This document shows positions 1 to 12,385 of a DNA stretch of 64,000 nucleotides, one piece after another. The notes under the pieces are model-generated. The model was not told the DNA's origin. It did not search any database and saw only the letters and a program-made list of their open reading frames with translations. This DNA comes from Gnetum montanum (Eukaryota; Streptophyta; Gnetopsida; Gnetales; Gnetaceae). Where the stretch lies: positions 135,223-199,222 of the forward strand of contig MNCI01015735.1 of NCBI GenBank assembly GCA_015680685.1, in the 5' to 3' direction. Position 1 is the stretch's first letter, and each line of letters starts with the position of its first letter. Made by a program: the position numbers and the translations under genes.

Positions 1-56
1 GTATAGCATAGCATGAGGAACTATTGGACTGACTAGTGGGAATGGGTTAATTGCTT

Positions 57-1425
57 TTGAATGTCTTTGACCTTTCGTACAATATCACTGCAACCCAGTC
101 AAAGTTGTTGGAGGCAAGGGGTAAAAATATCATATTGGAGGGGCAAACAACGAAGGAGCAGAACAAACACTTGGCTGTGAAAATTGCCACAATAAGAGCC
201 TAAATTACCGATCTTGCATTTCTTAACTTGACACTAACAAGAGATGAGGCTATGGAATAGCTTCACACTAAGTTCAAAGGGGTTGAGGGTGCAATGGAAA
301 TGATGGTGTTCTACAAATCCTTAGTAGAAGCCACACAACATAAGGTTCAAAAGTCTTTAGATTAGACCTGGCAAGAGAATGTCCAATTGATCATAGAGAA
401 CCATCACCTGCAAAATGTTAATTCAAATAAGCAACAATTAACTGATTTCATCCATCAACTAGCTAGAGCAAACATAGAACTAGCTAGAGCAAACATAGAA
501 CTAAGGAGGTTGGTAGTAAAGAAAAAGAATCTCTCCATGGAGGAGGTGCATGCCCTTCACTAGAAGATTGCAATTGAGGGAGCCACCTAAAAATCTAAAC
601 CTCTCAAATTTGAGAAAGTCAAAGATCATTACAGAGAGCAGGTTAGTTTATAGAAGGAAGTAAATGAAACACATATTCAATTGGTGAAGGAAAAAGGAAA
701 TGAAGTGCTCCAGTGACTCTAGCAAGGCAGAGAAGTTTGGACATCCATCATTGATGAGATAGATGCCTACAAAAAGGTAAAAATCTACACAAAGGAGTTG
801 CAGATCAAGGAGATGATAGAATACATGTAGCTTGCCAATAGCCATTATGCAAATCTGGCCATGTTGATTGTCGAACGATCATGATCTGAATTAGAGAAGC
901 CGGTGGCCAACTCATACTTGTTGTATGAAGTCGAGTTTAAGCACCACAAGGACACCAAGGACAAGCTTGCAGTGGTTAATGTTGAACCTAAAGTTCTCAA
1001 TGCATGCTTCATAGACCAACGATCAATTATTGAGAACATGGCCAAGAGGATGAACGACTACTAGGAGCTACAAAATGTAGTAAGGGCATTCGACATTGAA
1101 CACAAATAATTCACTGCTTAGTTTATCAGAGTAACAAAGATATTCTCGATCATGCCCTGTTCATGGGATGTTCCCAGTGTAGCCCACATTGGTGATGCCA
1201 CATGGATTTTGAATGATCCTTGGAGTAAGGAGGAGAAGATGAAGGCATTGCTTAATGGCTTTCGCGAATGAGGAGAAGATGAAGGTATTGCTTGATGCCT
1301 TTCACCTTCCACCAAAGGTTTTTGTTGCAATAGGACAACCATAGCTGCCTCAACTATTGCACATGCTTGGAGCCAGTGAAGGTCCTTTAGAGCCTCAAGA
1401 GTCACCATTGCCTGAGACTCTCTGA
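57..1425 (+). pseudogene. Element E: C-terminal part of the coiled-coil second ORF (decayed)
   Basis: Translated on the + strand this matches the C-terminal two thirds of the second ORF of elements A and B: a region with NITATQSKLLEARGK near position 75, a long heptad-rich coiled coil, and the conserved tail SKEEKMKALL near 1225. It is interrupted by in-frame stops and by a 40-bp tandem duplication (1231 and 1271) that shifts the frame near the end. A 21-bp duplication at 459-500 adds exactly seven residues (LARANIE twice), one heptad. The last codon before the stop at 1423-1425 is set by alignment to the other copies. Function of the intact protein is unknown. Confidence 0.75.
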
Positions 1426-1666
1426 TCTTCACCACCATATGCACACTATCAGACAATGTGTTATCCAAATTTTTGTAGTCATGTCATGGTGTCTAATTTT
1501 GTGTCAAGAACACCATAGTTTTTTGTAATCTATTGATTTTTACACTTGAGCACTCAGTTTTGTCAAGTCAGTTTGTTTTATTTTGTTAAGAGTTAGTCAA
1601 TAATCTCATACCTTCCTAATTTTGTAAAATAATTTGAGGACAATTTTTCATTTAGTCTTGGGAGTA

Positions 1667-2570
1667 TGATAAGCATCAAAGTGTCACATTGATAGGCCCC
1701 CATTAATGCGACCTCATTGATGGGCCCCTATCAACGAGGCTCTATTTATGTGGTGTTTCTCGTCGATGGGACCATGTCGACATAGCATTTGCTACATTGA
1801 CAAGGCCTCATCAATGCAACCCTAGTGCAAAAATTATAAATACAAGCTCCCAGCTATATTTATGGGGATCAGATTCATAGTAGTAGCAAAGCTCTTGTAG
1901 TGTGTCTATTTGAAAGTTAGAATATTTTTCTTGAGTGCCTGTAGTAAGAGTCATTGAGTGTATGGATCTTTATTCAAGTACTATTGTACTTGAACCACAC
2001 CTGTGTGTACAACAATAAAGACCAGCTTCTTGATAAACCTTGCAGCATTCTGGATAGCTTAAATGTTTTATTTATGCATTCATTATTTTTATTAAATATT
2101 CAATCAATTAAGCTAAATTAGACTTTAATTAATTAAGCTAAATAGATTAAGTACATAAGTACGACCACTTTAAGTGTAAACACATATTCGCTTGGTAATC
2201 CCAGCAGTGTTATTACTTGGTGCACCTAGTAGCGTAGCGCTTGGTAACCCGGTAGTGGATACGTGAGATTAGCTAGAGATGAGTTAGTTAGTTAGATCAA
2301 ATTAGTTATTAAATTACTTTATCTCTCTCTTCAAGCACCAAAGAACATAAAACATAAAAGGAAAAAAATCATAAGTCTTAATTACACTTAACCATACCTT
2401 TGTACTTCACAAGTGTAACTGGGAAGACAAGGAACAACCTTAGGGCAAGATTCACTTTCTAGAAGCCTAATGCATCGGAAACTAGGGAGTCTGCGAAATT
2501 TGACCAGATTGTGCATGAACGCTTCGTGATTCATATGGTTGGGCATAGGGGTACCTTCGACCACTCATCA
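1667..2570 (+). repeat. Element E 3' LTR
   Basis: About 904 bp. It begins TGATAAGC right after a polypurine stretch (TTGGGAGTA) and ends ACTCATCA, giving the TG...CA ends of an LTR. The U3 has the clustered GGCCCC / TCAACGAGG-type words of the family, and a TATA box (TATAAATAC) lies at about 1835-1843, some 170 bp from the start. The reverse complement of its 3' end (GGTACCCCTATGCCCAACCAT-like words) matches the starts of the other LTRs at 6519, 18719, 26326, 38658 and 63370. Confidence 0.85.
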
Positions 2571-4900
2571 AGCTAGATAAAAATTTCTAATTAAATATTC
2601 AAAACGTTTCTGAGGCCATAAATGCCACAACTTTTTTGAAAATCCAAATAAAATCCAAAAATCAAAAGCTTTATCTAGGCATCTCCAAAGGCTAGCTCTT
2701 GTTTACCCTTCCTGCTAAAGGGACACATCAATAGGTCATAAAATATGCTTACTACTATCTTCAGAATATTCTCATGATCCCAAACAAGCGACTCATGGCT
2801 AGAACTTGGCAATAGTCTCACTACTAACATCCTTAACAACCGAGCTACATGTATCATTGGAAAGATAAGTCTTAACTATGCGTCACTTCATACCACTAGA
2901 CTTAACTACTTTGTGTTATGGTCTTGACTAATTTCCTAGCCTCACATGAACATATGAATCAAAATCCAGGATAGGAGATTCATCCAACCCTTACTCCTAT
3001 GGGATTGATCCCACTAAAGAACACTTTACTATTACATGTAGATGGAGGCATCTAAAAGATTCATGGCTCCCACTATCAATTGAGCAAAATTAGTTACATA
3101 AATACTATTATTTTATTCCAAAAATCTATAATATTTCCAAAATAGCCAAAAATCCATAATAACTAAAATTCCATAAAAATTTTTGGTAAATTTTGTTTAT
3201 ATTAAGAGCTAATCCAAAATAATCATAAAATATTAAGGATGAAAGTTGACAAAGTTTGTACAATTCAAAATATTCACCAAAAAGTTAGAAAATGATTTAG
3301 GCAAGATGATAATACAAGTTTTCATATAAAAATAAGCTTAAAATCACACAATTTGATAGAATCTTGGTTTAATAATTAAAATGATGAAAGAATAATAAAA
3401 AACTAGAAAATAGAAGGAAAGCATACAAAAACCACAACAAATAGAAGAGTTACATGCAAAGGAAAGTAAAATAAGATTTCTAATTGTGTTGATAGGGCTT
3501 TCAAAATCTTCTTATTGTCTTTATTTCTTGACAAAATACCCAAAATCAACTTTTACTTTGCTTTGAACTAACACATTAGAAATCCCCTACAAATTGAAAT
3601 GAGAGGTACTAAAGACCATAATCTATTTATAAGTGGAAGAATCACATGCAACACAATACTTTAACTTGATACATGTTCAAAAGTATAAGAAACATGCTTA
3701 AAATGGAAGAAACTGAGCTAATATCATCTTGGAAATGAAGAAACAAGGTGAAAAATGATTTTTATTTTAGAAAAATTAGAAAACTTGATGAATAGGCTAG
3801 GTCATAGAAAAAACAAAAGAGGCAATGGAAGGAATGTATGTCAAATAACGTTTATATAGGATTATATGTTTTATACTATTTTTTTACTTTTTAAACACCT
3901 TACATTACACATGTGAACTGACTTTAACTTTGAAACTTAATTTTTATTTTAAAAAGAAATTTTAAACATTTTCATTTTTATAAGTTTTTTTTCTCATTTC
4001 TCTTTCTTAACTAATACCCTTTAGATATAAACACTAAGCCAACCACATACAGATTCCAAATAAAATTTTTATTGAACCTACAAAATCCTAATCAAGTACT
4101 TTATCCATTCATATGCTAAAATTATATTTGATCTTTACTTATCATAGTTGTCCAGTTCAAATGTCAAAATTTTTATAGTATTTTTAGTAAACTAAAAATG
4201 TGATATCTCAAGAATTGTAACTTCAATTCAATTGAATCAAGGGTCAAAACCAATGTTTTTAAATGTTTTAGATACATTGGTAAGGTTACATTTTACGTAG
4301 GACATCATCCTAAAGTACTTGCTTAACAAGACTAATTTACACAATATTTAATTATAAGTAAAAATAAACATTGAAATCTAGTTTAATGATTACAAGTAAT
4401 AATGGATATTGTTTGGGTAGGGTTATAGTCCAAAACTATTTAATGAACAGAGTATTATATAATCACATGTGCATTATAAGAATAAAAGATGCATAACTAA
4501 ATGTGCATAATAAAGATTGAATGCACATAACTGAATGTGCATAAATAATAAAATATGCATAGCCAAATACTTATAAAGACATGATAATTGATAAAAAGAA
4601 AATCTTCTAAGGGTAATTGGATTTCAACATTTAATCATAAAATATTCAAAAGATCTATGACTTAGCTTAAATAATAGTAAAACAAACGATACAAAACTTT
4701 AACAAACTACTCTAGTAAGTAGATTATATTCACTTATGTAGGAAATTAACAAAAATAACAATAATAACAGTGATAATAGTATAGATAGTAATATAATCAT
4801 ATGATTTAGTGAAAAAAATTAGAGTTGACCTATTGAAATACATCTAAGAGTATATATGCATTAAATTAAATAATTAAGCCTATGAAAATCTTTACATTGT
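2571..4900. other. AT-rich stretch without a recognisable gene
   Basis: About 2.3 kb between the 3' ends of elements E and C, which point toward each other. It is strongly AT-rich with many short A and T runs and stops in all frames. No domain, RNA gene or LTR end was recognised. It could be old host DNA or the remains of another element too decayed to place. Confidence 0.5.
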
Positions 4901-5783
4901 TGATGAGTAGTGGGTATCCCCTATGCCCAACCATACAAACCACAAGTGTTTCCTAGAGATTTGGTTGAACTTTGTAGACCTAGTCTCCTAAGTGGCTAAC
5001 ATTTCTAAATAGTGAATTGTCAAGTTGTAGATCACTATCTTCGTAATCCACACTTGTGTTTACCTATATGTATGGTTAAGTGCGGTTAAGACATAATATA
5101 TGTATTTTATAATGATTTTATTATTTCTCTCCTATTAGTTAGATGATCGAGTATGGATATAATAACTAAATTGATTAACTAATTAGCTATTTCATTAACT
5201 TACTATCTTAACATGAAGTATCCATCCCCATTCACCATACACATCCTAAACAGATATTAACACCACTAGGTTACCAAGTGTTTACTACTAGGCATACCAT
5301 CTACTACTAGGATTACCAAGCAATAATAGGTTATGCTCGAAATGGTTGTAATTACATTACTTATGAATGATAACATTAATTATTTAATTAACAATAACAA
5401 TGAAAAGTGCATGTAAAGTAAAGTACAAAAAGGTAAGATTAAACTAGTCTAAGTGCTACAGTGAATGTAGGAAATATTGATTTTATTGTTGTTCATGCTA
5501 ATTCATTCAGGTATATAGGCACTCAAATAAAATGTTGTATGATCTCATAGATCCACACTACATGCACTCAAAAGAAAATATTCTAACTTTAAAAGGAAGA
5601 AACTACAAGAATTTGGCTAACGATATGACCAAAACATGTCATAAATGCGAGGGGCACACACATTTGTATAGGCAATGACTACATCAGTGTCGATGTATCT
5701 ACGTCAACGCATTCTAACATGCATTGATGGGGATATGTTGATGGGGTTTCATCGATGCATCCTATCTTATTGATGTTTCATCA
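4901..5783 (-). repeat. Element C 3' LTR
   Basis: About 883 bp, starting TGATGAGTAGTGGGTATCCC and ending GTTTCATCA in + orientation, matching the LTR ends of A and B. The words CATCGATG, GTCGATG and GATGGGG near 5660-5770 are the U3 word cluster of this family. A short purine tract (sense TTGTGGGAGTA) abuts it at 5784. It is more diverged from A and B than they are from each other. Confidence 0.85.
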
Positions 5784-6518
5784 TACTCCCACAATTAATT
5801 GAACACTCATCCTTGAGTGAAGAAATGGAGGATTGAGCGTCTTACAAAATTTGGGAAAGCATAAAATATATTAATAGGAAAATATACTGATTAACTCTAA
5901 CTAACGTTCAGTGCTAGATTGTACATTGTTACAAAAATGAGTGTTCATTACAACAAAATTGGACATTTTATAAAATTTCAGTTGGTTCCTATAAAATAGT
6001 CAAAGACATGATGAATTCTAAAGTAATGCCTAGAGGTGAAGAATATCATGACTTTGCTGATTCTTCATCCCATCTTGATGTTGCTAGATGTTGAGGTTGA
6101 CCTGTTGCTACCATTATTGATGCTAGAAGTTTGAAAGCTTGTAATAATACTTTCATCTTCTTTTCCTTGCTCTGTGGATCATAGACGGTCCATGTGGCTT
6201 TGCTGATGTGGGTTGATGTAAGAGTATGCCATAAGCATGGCATTGAAGGAAATAATTCATTCGTGTTGATAATTAGGTTGTGAAGGTTTTATGTTCAATG
6301 TTGAACATCTTGACTAGCTTTAGTAGTTTCTAGTAATTATTCATTCTCCTTGCTAGGTTCTCAACAGCAAATGGTTGATTAGTGAATTGGCTCCTAAGAA
6401 CTTTAAGCTCTGCATTCTTTGTCTTTAACTTTTGTTTTATCTCTTTTTGTAGCTCCAATTTGCCTCTGAGAGGAGGTTGGAATTAGTAACTTGCTTCTCT
6501 AACTTGGTCCTTGACCTC

Positions 6519-7420
6519 TAATGAGCGATGAGGTACCCCTACGCCCAACCATGCAAATCACGAGCATTCACACACGACTTAGTCGAATTCCATAGACTGT
6601 AAGCACTTGGCATACACCAAACCCTAACCAGCAAAACCTTGTGTTAGCACGGTCATTGTCTTCCCAACCTCACTTGTGGTGTTCTAATGTGATGATTATG
6701 TGAGATTAAGGTAAATGATTTTTGTGGCTTTTCTATTTATCCTCTAAAGTCTAATTCTTGAAATGAAATGTAAGGAATGGAATATTGCGTAATCTATAAT
6801 TATCCTAATCTATCTCTTAACTCTTCCTAGCATAAGCATCTGATCCCATCTTCTGTGCACATCTTGAGCATCCCCTAACCATTACTGGATTACCAGACGT
6901 TAAGCATCATTGGGTTGCCAAGTGTTGGGTTTATGTTTGAGATGATTGTACTTATGGTTTTTACAAGATATAAAAGAGCGATGATGATTAAAGTGCTAAC
7001 AATGAAAACTTAAGGAATTATTAAAGCATAGAAATATTAAACTATTAAATGCTTAAATGAATAAATCCAATTACTGCATGGAATGCTTGAAAAGCTCGTC
7101 TTTATTTCTGGTCACACCAATGGGCTCACATACATTAGTGCTTGAATGAAGAGCCAGACATCTTTCTCACACATGTTGTGGGCACTTGGAAAATATTCTA
7201 ACTCTCACAGAAACAAACTAAAAGAGCTTCTCTACAACTGCCAAAAGATGCCTAAGTGTGGTGGAAGCACACTTATTTATAGGCTAGAACAGATGCTGCG
7301 TAAACGAGGCCACTTAGATGCATGAAAAGATGCATCGACGGGGCTGTGTCAACACGACCGCATATATGGGGCCTTGTATACATAGCCCAATCGACGCATC
7401 GATTGATGAGCACTTCATCA
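6519..7420 (-). repeat. Element A 3' LTR
   Basis: 902 bp, starting TAATGAGCGATGAGG (the expected TG reads TA) and ending CACTTCATCA. A TATA box (sense TATAAATAAG) lies at 7272-7281, about 140 bp from the sense start. Between the start and the TATA box are clustered short words such as GGGGCC, TCGACG and CGTATAC-like palindromes. The adjacent sense sequence AGTCATGGGGGTA (7421-7433) is the 3' polypurine tract. Confidence 0.92.
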
Positions 7421-7664
7421 TACCCCCATGACTGAGTGAAAACTCATCCTTGAGTTTCATTACAATTTGGAAGGTATGAAGTTCTTATTACAACACACAT
7501 GACACAACACACCTACAAAGACACTGAATTTACTGATGCACCAAGTGCTGAAGTGTATAGAGAAGAATGAATTATAAAATAGTGGTGTTCAGAGACAAAA
7601 TTAAATACCCCTATGATCCTGGATTCTCTGCTGTGCTGAAAGATGCAAAAATTACTAGAGGAGA

Positions 7665-10520
7665 TCACACCATCCCTGATGGTAGTGGTTTTGATAGACC
7701 TTTACTAGCCTCTGGTGCATGTGGCAGCGGTGGCGGGAATGATGGTTGGCCCGTAGCAACTACAACTTTTGGAGGCAATCGAAAAGCCTCTAAGAGAGTC
7801 CTCATTTTCTCTTCTTTGCTTCTAGGATTTTTCACTATCCAAGAAAATTTACCAATGTGTGCTGGGACTGTAACCTCCCAAGGGCATGGAACTGCAGGAA
7901 AGAGTTCTTTCGGATTGATAAACCAGGTCACGAACTGTTTTCATTCGATGTCGAACACTTGGATTGATGTCTGCAGCTATTGGTAGTCATTCATTCATCG
8001 GGCCAAGTTCTCAATGACCACACGTTGCCCTCTAAAACATGTGCGGAGAACCTCAAGTTTTGCATTTGCTATTTCCAATTTTTGTTTCGTCACTTTATGC
8101 GCTTGGAACTACCCCTTGTATAAAAAATACAAGGTGGCCACTTGCTTTTCTAGGTCAGACCATGGCCTTCCGGATGTTAACATAGCCAGGTTTGCATAAC
8201 GAAGGTTGGCCAACTCCATGTACTCTGTCATTTCCTCAACCTGTAGTTCCTTATGGCAGATCTCAGCCTGGTTGTAGGCGTTCAATCCATCAAAGATGGT
8301 TTGCCATACCTCACCTCCTTCTCGAAGCTATTGGAGTGCCTAGTTTAGTTTGGTCATTGCAACTTGAATCTGCTTTTCATTTACTTCCTTCTACAATCCC
8401 GCTTGGTCCCTATAATGATCTTTAACTTTTTTAAACTTAAGGCCTTTATTTTTCCAAGTGGCGATTTTAATAGTTGATTTTTGTCGCAAGGCTCAAACCT
8501 TCTCCATAGATAGATTTCAATTTTTGATGGCCAATGTCCTTACATCAGAATTCACCTTGGTTAGCTCCTCCTGCTGTTTGTGGATAAAGTCTTTCATGTG
8601 TTGATTTTCAACACCAACATTGCGCAGGTGATGAACCTCTACGGTCAACCAGACATTCTCTTGGAAAACCTTTGTCAAGTCCTTGTTTAGGTGATATGCA
8701 TGAGCATCTGTCAAGGACTTATTAAAGATCGTCGACTCTCACTCATCCTCAATCGTCTAGATTTTGGATTGAAGCTATTGAAAAGCTTCATCTCTGGTGA
8801 GTTCAAGGTTGAGAAGAGCTGGATCAGTAAGTTGGACCCTTAATTGGGCAAATTCCATCGCCAAGTTTTAACAATTTGCTTGAGCTACTTCGAGTTTCCC
8901 CTCCAAGATGAGGCTCTTGTCCCTTGCTGAGAGAAACTCTGACTGAGTTGCAGTGATGTTATCCAAAATATCCAAGACATCCAGAAGTGGTTGCCCGGTT
9001 CCCACCAGTCGGTCCAACAATTCTTCATGTTGGGCTAAATCGATCTTGCTACATGAAGTCCCTGTGGATACTTGTATATCTTCAAGTTCATGTACATTTG
9101 GTACAAGTGCTGCTAGTGCATTAAAGGCCATACCAATTTTTTTAGCAACCACTTCAGCTGCAATTTCTTGTCCCTGGTGCTGCATCACCAGGACAATCGC
9201 CCCCTCTGCATCCTCCAAGCATATTGAAAAAGTGGAAACATTTCCTAAAATTTTGGGAAATAACTGTTAGGTGGAGACCGTTACTTTTTGGACACTAGGA
9301 TTAGTTCTTATGGGCGCTTGTTTCCTAGCGACAAAGAACATCGACTCTGCTCCCTCTAGCAGAGTCACTAATTGAGCCACTTGCTCTAGATGGCTCATCG
9401 TAGGGTGATAGATTGAAGGGTCTTCTCCTCCACCAGTCTCTATAGATTACTCTTGTTGACTTAAGAGTGATTGTTGGATTTTGTGTATGTGTTTTGCGAT
9501 TGTTTACAAGCCCGACCTTATTACTTGCGCAGGCGGTGGAGGTGGTTGCTGCTCTTCCTCAAGTTGTATGATGGTTGGAGTCTTATCCTTCATCATCTCC
9601 CGCCATGAGGCAATCGAGGCATGCTGAAGTGTGTCGTTGGCGTATCGTGATATCCCTGCTCATTTGCATAATTTTTTGATTAAGCAGGGAAAGGGTAAAG
9701 CCCGCCTTCCATGTTCGCTTTCAGCGAATCTTTTCTCAATCTCTAGAAACAACAACTGTGGAAAGATGTTTTGGAACTTTCCGCTTAGAGCAGCACATCC
9801 ATGAGTAGAGAAGGCTATGATCTTGCTAGGTCTTACTATTGGATTCAAGTGGTAAGACACAATTTTTGAGTATACCCTCTCTGCGGTGGTTAAAGTGCTA
9901 AACTCCTTGTGATCTACCCCATAGCATCACCTGATCCACTCCCCTTTTACCTTGGGATCTTCTTACTTAGGAATCTCCACCATGTTAACTCTGATCTCTG
10001 GCAACCTTAGAGCTTGTGCAATCGCTTCCACAGAGTAAGAGACATAAATGTCCTTGATTCTTACTCTGGACCCCAGTTTTTGATTTGTCTAGAAGAGGTA
10101 AGTCTCTCCTAAATACCATTCACCACTAGATGTGATGATTGGCCACATAGGAGAGTTTTGGAATTGGATTTTCACATCTTCTAGTGCATTCTCTAGAAAT
10201 GGTCCGAAGTTCAACTCTTGCAAGACCATTCGTTGCACCTCTCTTGGCATAATAGCGTCAAGACATGCCTAGGTCAAGGTGACCTCAAGCTGTGGTGCTA
10301 TCATTAGAGTCTCATCCCCTTGCGATTGTTCATTAGGGATCTCCTCTTTAGGAATCTGATGAACAGATTCCACATCAAGTCCTTTGCGGAGGGGGCCAGT
10401 TACATGGGAGCCCTTCGTGTGCTCTGGGTGTTGCACACCTTGTCCTCTTCCCGTTCTTCGTCACTTGTCCCTTGGTTGGGATGGTCCTTCTCCCCTTGGA
10501 TGCCTCGATTTCTATGTCAT
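7665..10520 (-). pseudogene. Element A second ORF: about 950-codon coiled-coil protein in envelope position
   Basis: From the ATG at 10520 to the stop at 7665, every readable piece lies in one reading frame, so decay has been by substitution rather than by indels. Order of parts: a basic, P/R-rich N-terminus (residues 1-60); a globular region (about 85-300) ending in GRRALPFPCLIKKLC, which resembles the putative plant transposon protein domain family found in Athila-type ORFs; a long heptad-rich coiled coil (about 400-900); and a conserved tail with SKEEKMRTLLEAFRLP. In-frame stops occur at positions that are W, Q, R or K in other copies. The ATG directly follows TTTGATTGCAG, a good 3' splice site. 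Function is unknown; it is not a recognisable fusion glycoprotein. Confidence 0.8.
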
Positions 10521-10571
10521 CTGCAATCAAACATAACCATTAATTAAATTGTGCACAAGTTGCTCAAAATG

Positions 10572-10678
10572 NNNNNNNNNNNNNNNNNNNNNNNNNNNNN
10601 NNNNNNNNNNNNNNNNNNNNNNNNNNNNNNNNNNNNNNNNNNNNNNNNNNNNNNNNNNNNNNNNNNNNNNNNNNNNNN
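10572..10678. other. Assembly gap (107 Ns)
   Basis: A run of N between the second ORF of element A and its TATA module. By alignment to elements B and C it hides most of the leader exon and the 5' splice site. The real length is unknown. Confidence 0.99.
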
Positions 10679-10753
10679 AGGTGAGTTGGAGAAAATGTAA
10701 AATCTGCCCCCAATTTGTGTGCAAAATGGCCAAAAAGTCATAGTGCAACGAGT

Positions 10754-10850
10754 GTATATATAGAGTTTTTGTGCTGCGTCAACGGGGCCGCGTAGACGCA
10801 GGGGGCTACGTATACGGGGCCTAGTCAATGCAAGGGTGTTGCGAGTGTTG
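10754..10850 (-). promoter_or_regulatory. Element A internal U3-like module with TATA box
   Basis: In the sense direction, clustered words GCATTGAC, GGCCCCGTATACG, GCGTCTACGCGG and CCCCGTTGACGC (about 10850 down to 10771) are followed by a TATA stretch (TATATATA, 10754-10764). The same kinds of words precede the TATA box in the LTRs. The module lies about 230 bp upstream of the second ORF. Equivalent modules exist in elements B and C. Promoter activity is inferred, not shown. Confidence 0.6.
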
Positions 10851-11610
10851 ACCAGCATTGACCAAACAATAAAAAGCCCAAAAAATTAAATTAAAATGCC
10901 AAATTGGGACAGTTGAAGAGATTGAAAGATCGAGAACTCGGCTGAGAGGAAGAGGAAGGTAAGTGGGGTGAGAAATAGAGTCAAAGTTTGGAGAATGTTG
11001 TGAGAAAGGACTCTGCGGAGAAGAATTCGAGCGATGGGTAGCACAAAAACTATCAACCAATAATATCAAGAGGATGGGAAACTAATGAATGAACTAGGGA
11101 TATGCAAGTGAGTCCTCCCCATAGCAGGTAGTAGCCTTAGTAGCCCTTGCATATCATCAACACCGGAGTTCATGGGCCTTGGAGTCAAGGAATGGTGATC
11201 GTAAGTTAATACCTTCATCCATGAGAACCCGTTGAAGCATTAGGAGTTCATCGAAACCATGACAAACCATCAAAACATAAGACAAGTAGTGAGGTGAGTC
11301 ATGGAGAGAAATGGATGAAGAGAGAAGAGTGGAAATTGGAATTCTGGTTATCGGTCACATGAAACCCCGTGTGAAGTTGTGGTTAAGTGACCCGATAGGA
11401 CCTTTCCCGAGTTCAAACCCAAAACCAACCACATATAGTGACATTTCAGCAACATGTGAAGACTCGTCCACCCCCAAGAGTACAAGAATGTACCCACAAA
11501 GAAGCATCACTCCAACATGCATGAGAGGAAGGAAGTGAAATGGGACTAAGTTAGATGGGACGAAGCAAGTCCCATAACTAGTGCTTGTGGCCTGTGAGAG
11601 GTGGTCTAAG

Positions 11611-11777
11611 GGGTGTGCTTTGAATTCCCACATAGTTATTATTTTATTTTTATTTTTATTTTGTGGGAACCACACCATGCAAAGACCCATGCTGGTTTGC
11701 ATGCATTCGACCAAGGGGTATGCTTTGAATCTTCATTTTTTTTTTGTTTTTACGATGAGGACCACACCATGCAAGGT
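11611..11777 (-). repeat. Element A paired stem-loops between pol and the second ORF
   Basis: Two direct copies (11611-11684 and 11714-11777) share the frame GGTGTGCTTTGAAT ... ACCACACCATGCAA around a T-rich loop. In the first, TTCCCACA pairs perfectly with TGTGGGAA; in the second, the equivalent bases are changed on both sides of the stem. GGTGTG and CACACC can also pair. Elements B (two copies) and C (one copy) have the same arrangement with different stem bases. Confidence 0.6.
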
Positions 11778-12385
11778 CAAATTGCCAAGGAGCTTCCTTG
11801 TATAAAAGAACTTGGAGTGGTAAGAAATCCGTGAGGACAGTTTCACAACCCAAGAAAAAGTACGATGAATGTTGTATTCCCCTTGAAGTCACAACTAATT
11901 CAAACCATTGGATCATCCCAAAGTCTAGGAACTACACAAGTCACACATTAATTAAAATGTTTTTAAGTGAAGGGGGTTTGCATGTTTCCAAAGGGAGGAA
12001 TACCATGGAGTGGATGAATGGGTGGATGATGTGGACACATTGCCGATTTTATGAGATGAAAGTAGACATAAATTCCAAGAACAACAATGGGAGGGTGAGA
12101 GCAAAATAGAATAGGTGGACCATTTCACGTGACCCATTGCAACGAAAACCAACCGCACCACACATCTGATGACAATAAGGTTATTTATTAGTAACTAACT
12201 AAAAATTAAACACACACACACATACATATAAATAAGAAAATAAATAAATAGAAGGGTAATTTAAGAAAGAAAAATGAAGTAAGAATTGGCAAACATACGA
12301 ACAATATTGGAAAACAAAAAAGTGTAAAATAAAAAAGTTCCAAAAATAGTGAGTACCTTAGTAGAGTGGATTAGGATGGCGAACG

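Larger units (their letters stand above)
1..2570 (+). mobile_element. Element E: 3' end of an Athila-like Ty3 retrotransposon
   Basis: The visible part is the end of the second (envelope-position) ORF, a short 3' untranslated stretch and a complete 3' LTR; the 5' LTR and gag-pol lie before the window. Family membership follows from its coiled-coil ORF, which aligns in protein with the minus-strand ORFs at 7665-10520 and 27465-30305, and from its LTR, which shares ends, layout and TATA position with those elements. It is the only + strand member here. No target duplication can be tested because the other end is missing; the 5 bp after the LTR are AGCTA. Confidence 0.85.

Noticed and set aside
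7567-7986. A 139-codon + strand frame
   Set aside because: It is antisense to the conserved tail of the element A second ORF, which has clear protein homology to three other copies.
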